From NCBI GenBank assembly GCA_963277665.1, contig OY728121.1:959238097-959302096 (forward strand): a stretch of 64,000 nucleotides of DNA. Direction: 5' to 3'. The notes beneath the pieces are model-generated. The model worked only from the letters and a program-made list of their open reading frames with translations. It did not search any database and was not told the DNA's origin. The position numbers and the translations under genes were made by a program. How positions within the stretch are numbered: position 1 is the first letter of the stretch; each line of letters starts with the position of its first letter. Shown one piece after another: positions 63,541-64,000 of the stretch. The stretch comes from Viscum album (taxonomy: Eukaryota > Streptophyta > Magnoliopsida > Santalales > Viscaceae).

Positions 63541-64000
63541 TCCACAAAAGAATCAATATGAAAAGGAGGAGGTTCGGCCGTGTTCGTGCGGTCCGACCCC
63601 CTCGCGTTATTTGCTAATAATTGGATTAATTTCACGAAGAAATATTCACGGGTATAAATCATGATCAAAAGAATAAAATAAACCCCTACCTCGGTTTCAA
63701 GTGCGGAGCACGTCAACAAACCGCGGAATACTAGCATTGCGGAGGTCGAGCGTCGTGGAAACCGAACGTTGTTTTCGTTGACGTCGAGGTGCGTCCAGAG
63801 AGGTACGTCGCTGGAGAATCTTCGTAAGCTGACGGAGATAGTCCGAGGAGGAAACGACGTCTCCTTTCATTGACACGAGAAGAAGATCAAAGAAGCGGCG
63901 TCGTCGATCTTCAGAAACACACCAGCTACGAAGAAGAGAGAATCGGCGTTCTTCGTCGGAGCTTGAGTGTACTTCGTGTTCTTCGTCAAAGATGAAGAAG

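Larger units (their letters stand above)
61274..64000. mobile_element. GC-rich LTR of a young gypsy-type element (edge)
   Basis: At 61,274 base composition jumps from AT-rich to GC-rich and the sequence reads TGTCACGACCCGCCC. This terminal motif is shared by many plant Ty3/gypsy LTRs and is followed by a partly inverted GTGCCGTGAC. No PBS lies outside it, so 61,274 is an outer edge, either the start of a + LTR or the end of a - LTR. The LTR is at least 2.7 kb and runs off the window. All open frames inside it (for example 61,221-61,664, 62,953-63,561, 63,164-63,664) overlap in several frames and lack any domain; GC-rich LTR DNA has few stop codons by chance. Confidence 0.7.

Noticed and set aside
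62953..63664. Long GC-rich frames (up to 202 codons) as host exons
   Set aside because: Several frames are open at once on both strands, the translations are low-complexity Pro/Gly/Arg/Ala, no domain is visible, and the DNA consists of LTR subrepeats.
1..64000. CRISPR array, rRNA genes, bacterial operons or phage
   Set aside because: No regular short repeats with unique spacers, no rRNA motifs, and every recognisable domain belongs to plant retroelements.

Overview
This window is repeat-derived nuclear DNA of a land plant, most likely a flowering plant with a large, very AT-rich genome. The families present point that way: plant-type Ty1/copia and Ty3/gypsy LTR retrotransposons, a plant LINE with an RNase H domain, a tRNA-derived SINE, and a GC-rich LTR that begins TGTCACGACCC. 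I found no host protein-coding gene, rRNA or tRNA gene, and no CRISPR array. Most open frames are chance ORFs or decayed pol/gag fragments. The species cannot be named from the sequence.

Layout. 1-3.7 kb: unassigned AT-rich DNA holding a ~50-bp minisatellite (2.0-2.5 kb). 3.7-8.0 kb: a ~4.26-kb LTR on the + strand (family X). 8.0-10.4 kb: 3' half of a decayed copia element on the - strand (copia-2). 10.4-19.9 kb: a second decayed copia element on the - strand (copia-1), with recognisable zinc knuckle, protease, integrase, reverse transcriptase (RT) and RNase H. 19.9-28.9 kb: a third copia element on the - strand (copia-3) with both ~1.7-kb LTRs and internal domains in the expected order. 29.557-48.550 kb: an array of four ~1.48-kb direct repeats separated by three ~3.5-kb internal segments. 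This reads as LTR-internal-LTR-internal-LTR-internal-LTR, a tandem LTR-retrotransposon array, and its third internal segment carries a 5'-truncated LINE (43.26-45.67 kb). 48.6-50.0 kb: gag and protease of a fourth copia element on the - strand. 50.96-61.27 kb: a composite Ty3/gypsy element on the - strand. It has a 4.2-kb family-X 3' LTR, a polypurine tract, an internal LTR/PBS scar, a SINE, RT, protease, zinc knuckle, gag and PBS, and it ends in a partial family-X 5' LTR. 61.274-64 kb: the edge of a GC-rich LTR that has interrupted that 5' LTR and continues past the window.

History. The AT-rich elements are heavily decayed: many stops and frameshifts, and Cys to Tyr losses that fit deamination of methylated cytosine. 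The LINE and the GC-rich LTR keep a normal base composition and look much younger. The order of events can be read partly from nesting: the array existed before the LINE, and the family-X gypsy before the GC-rich LTR. Element boundaries come from reading shared motifs by eye, and most are uncertain by tens of bases unless a motif is given.
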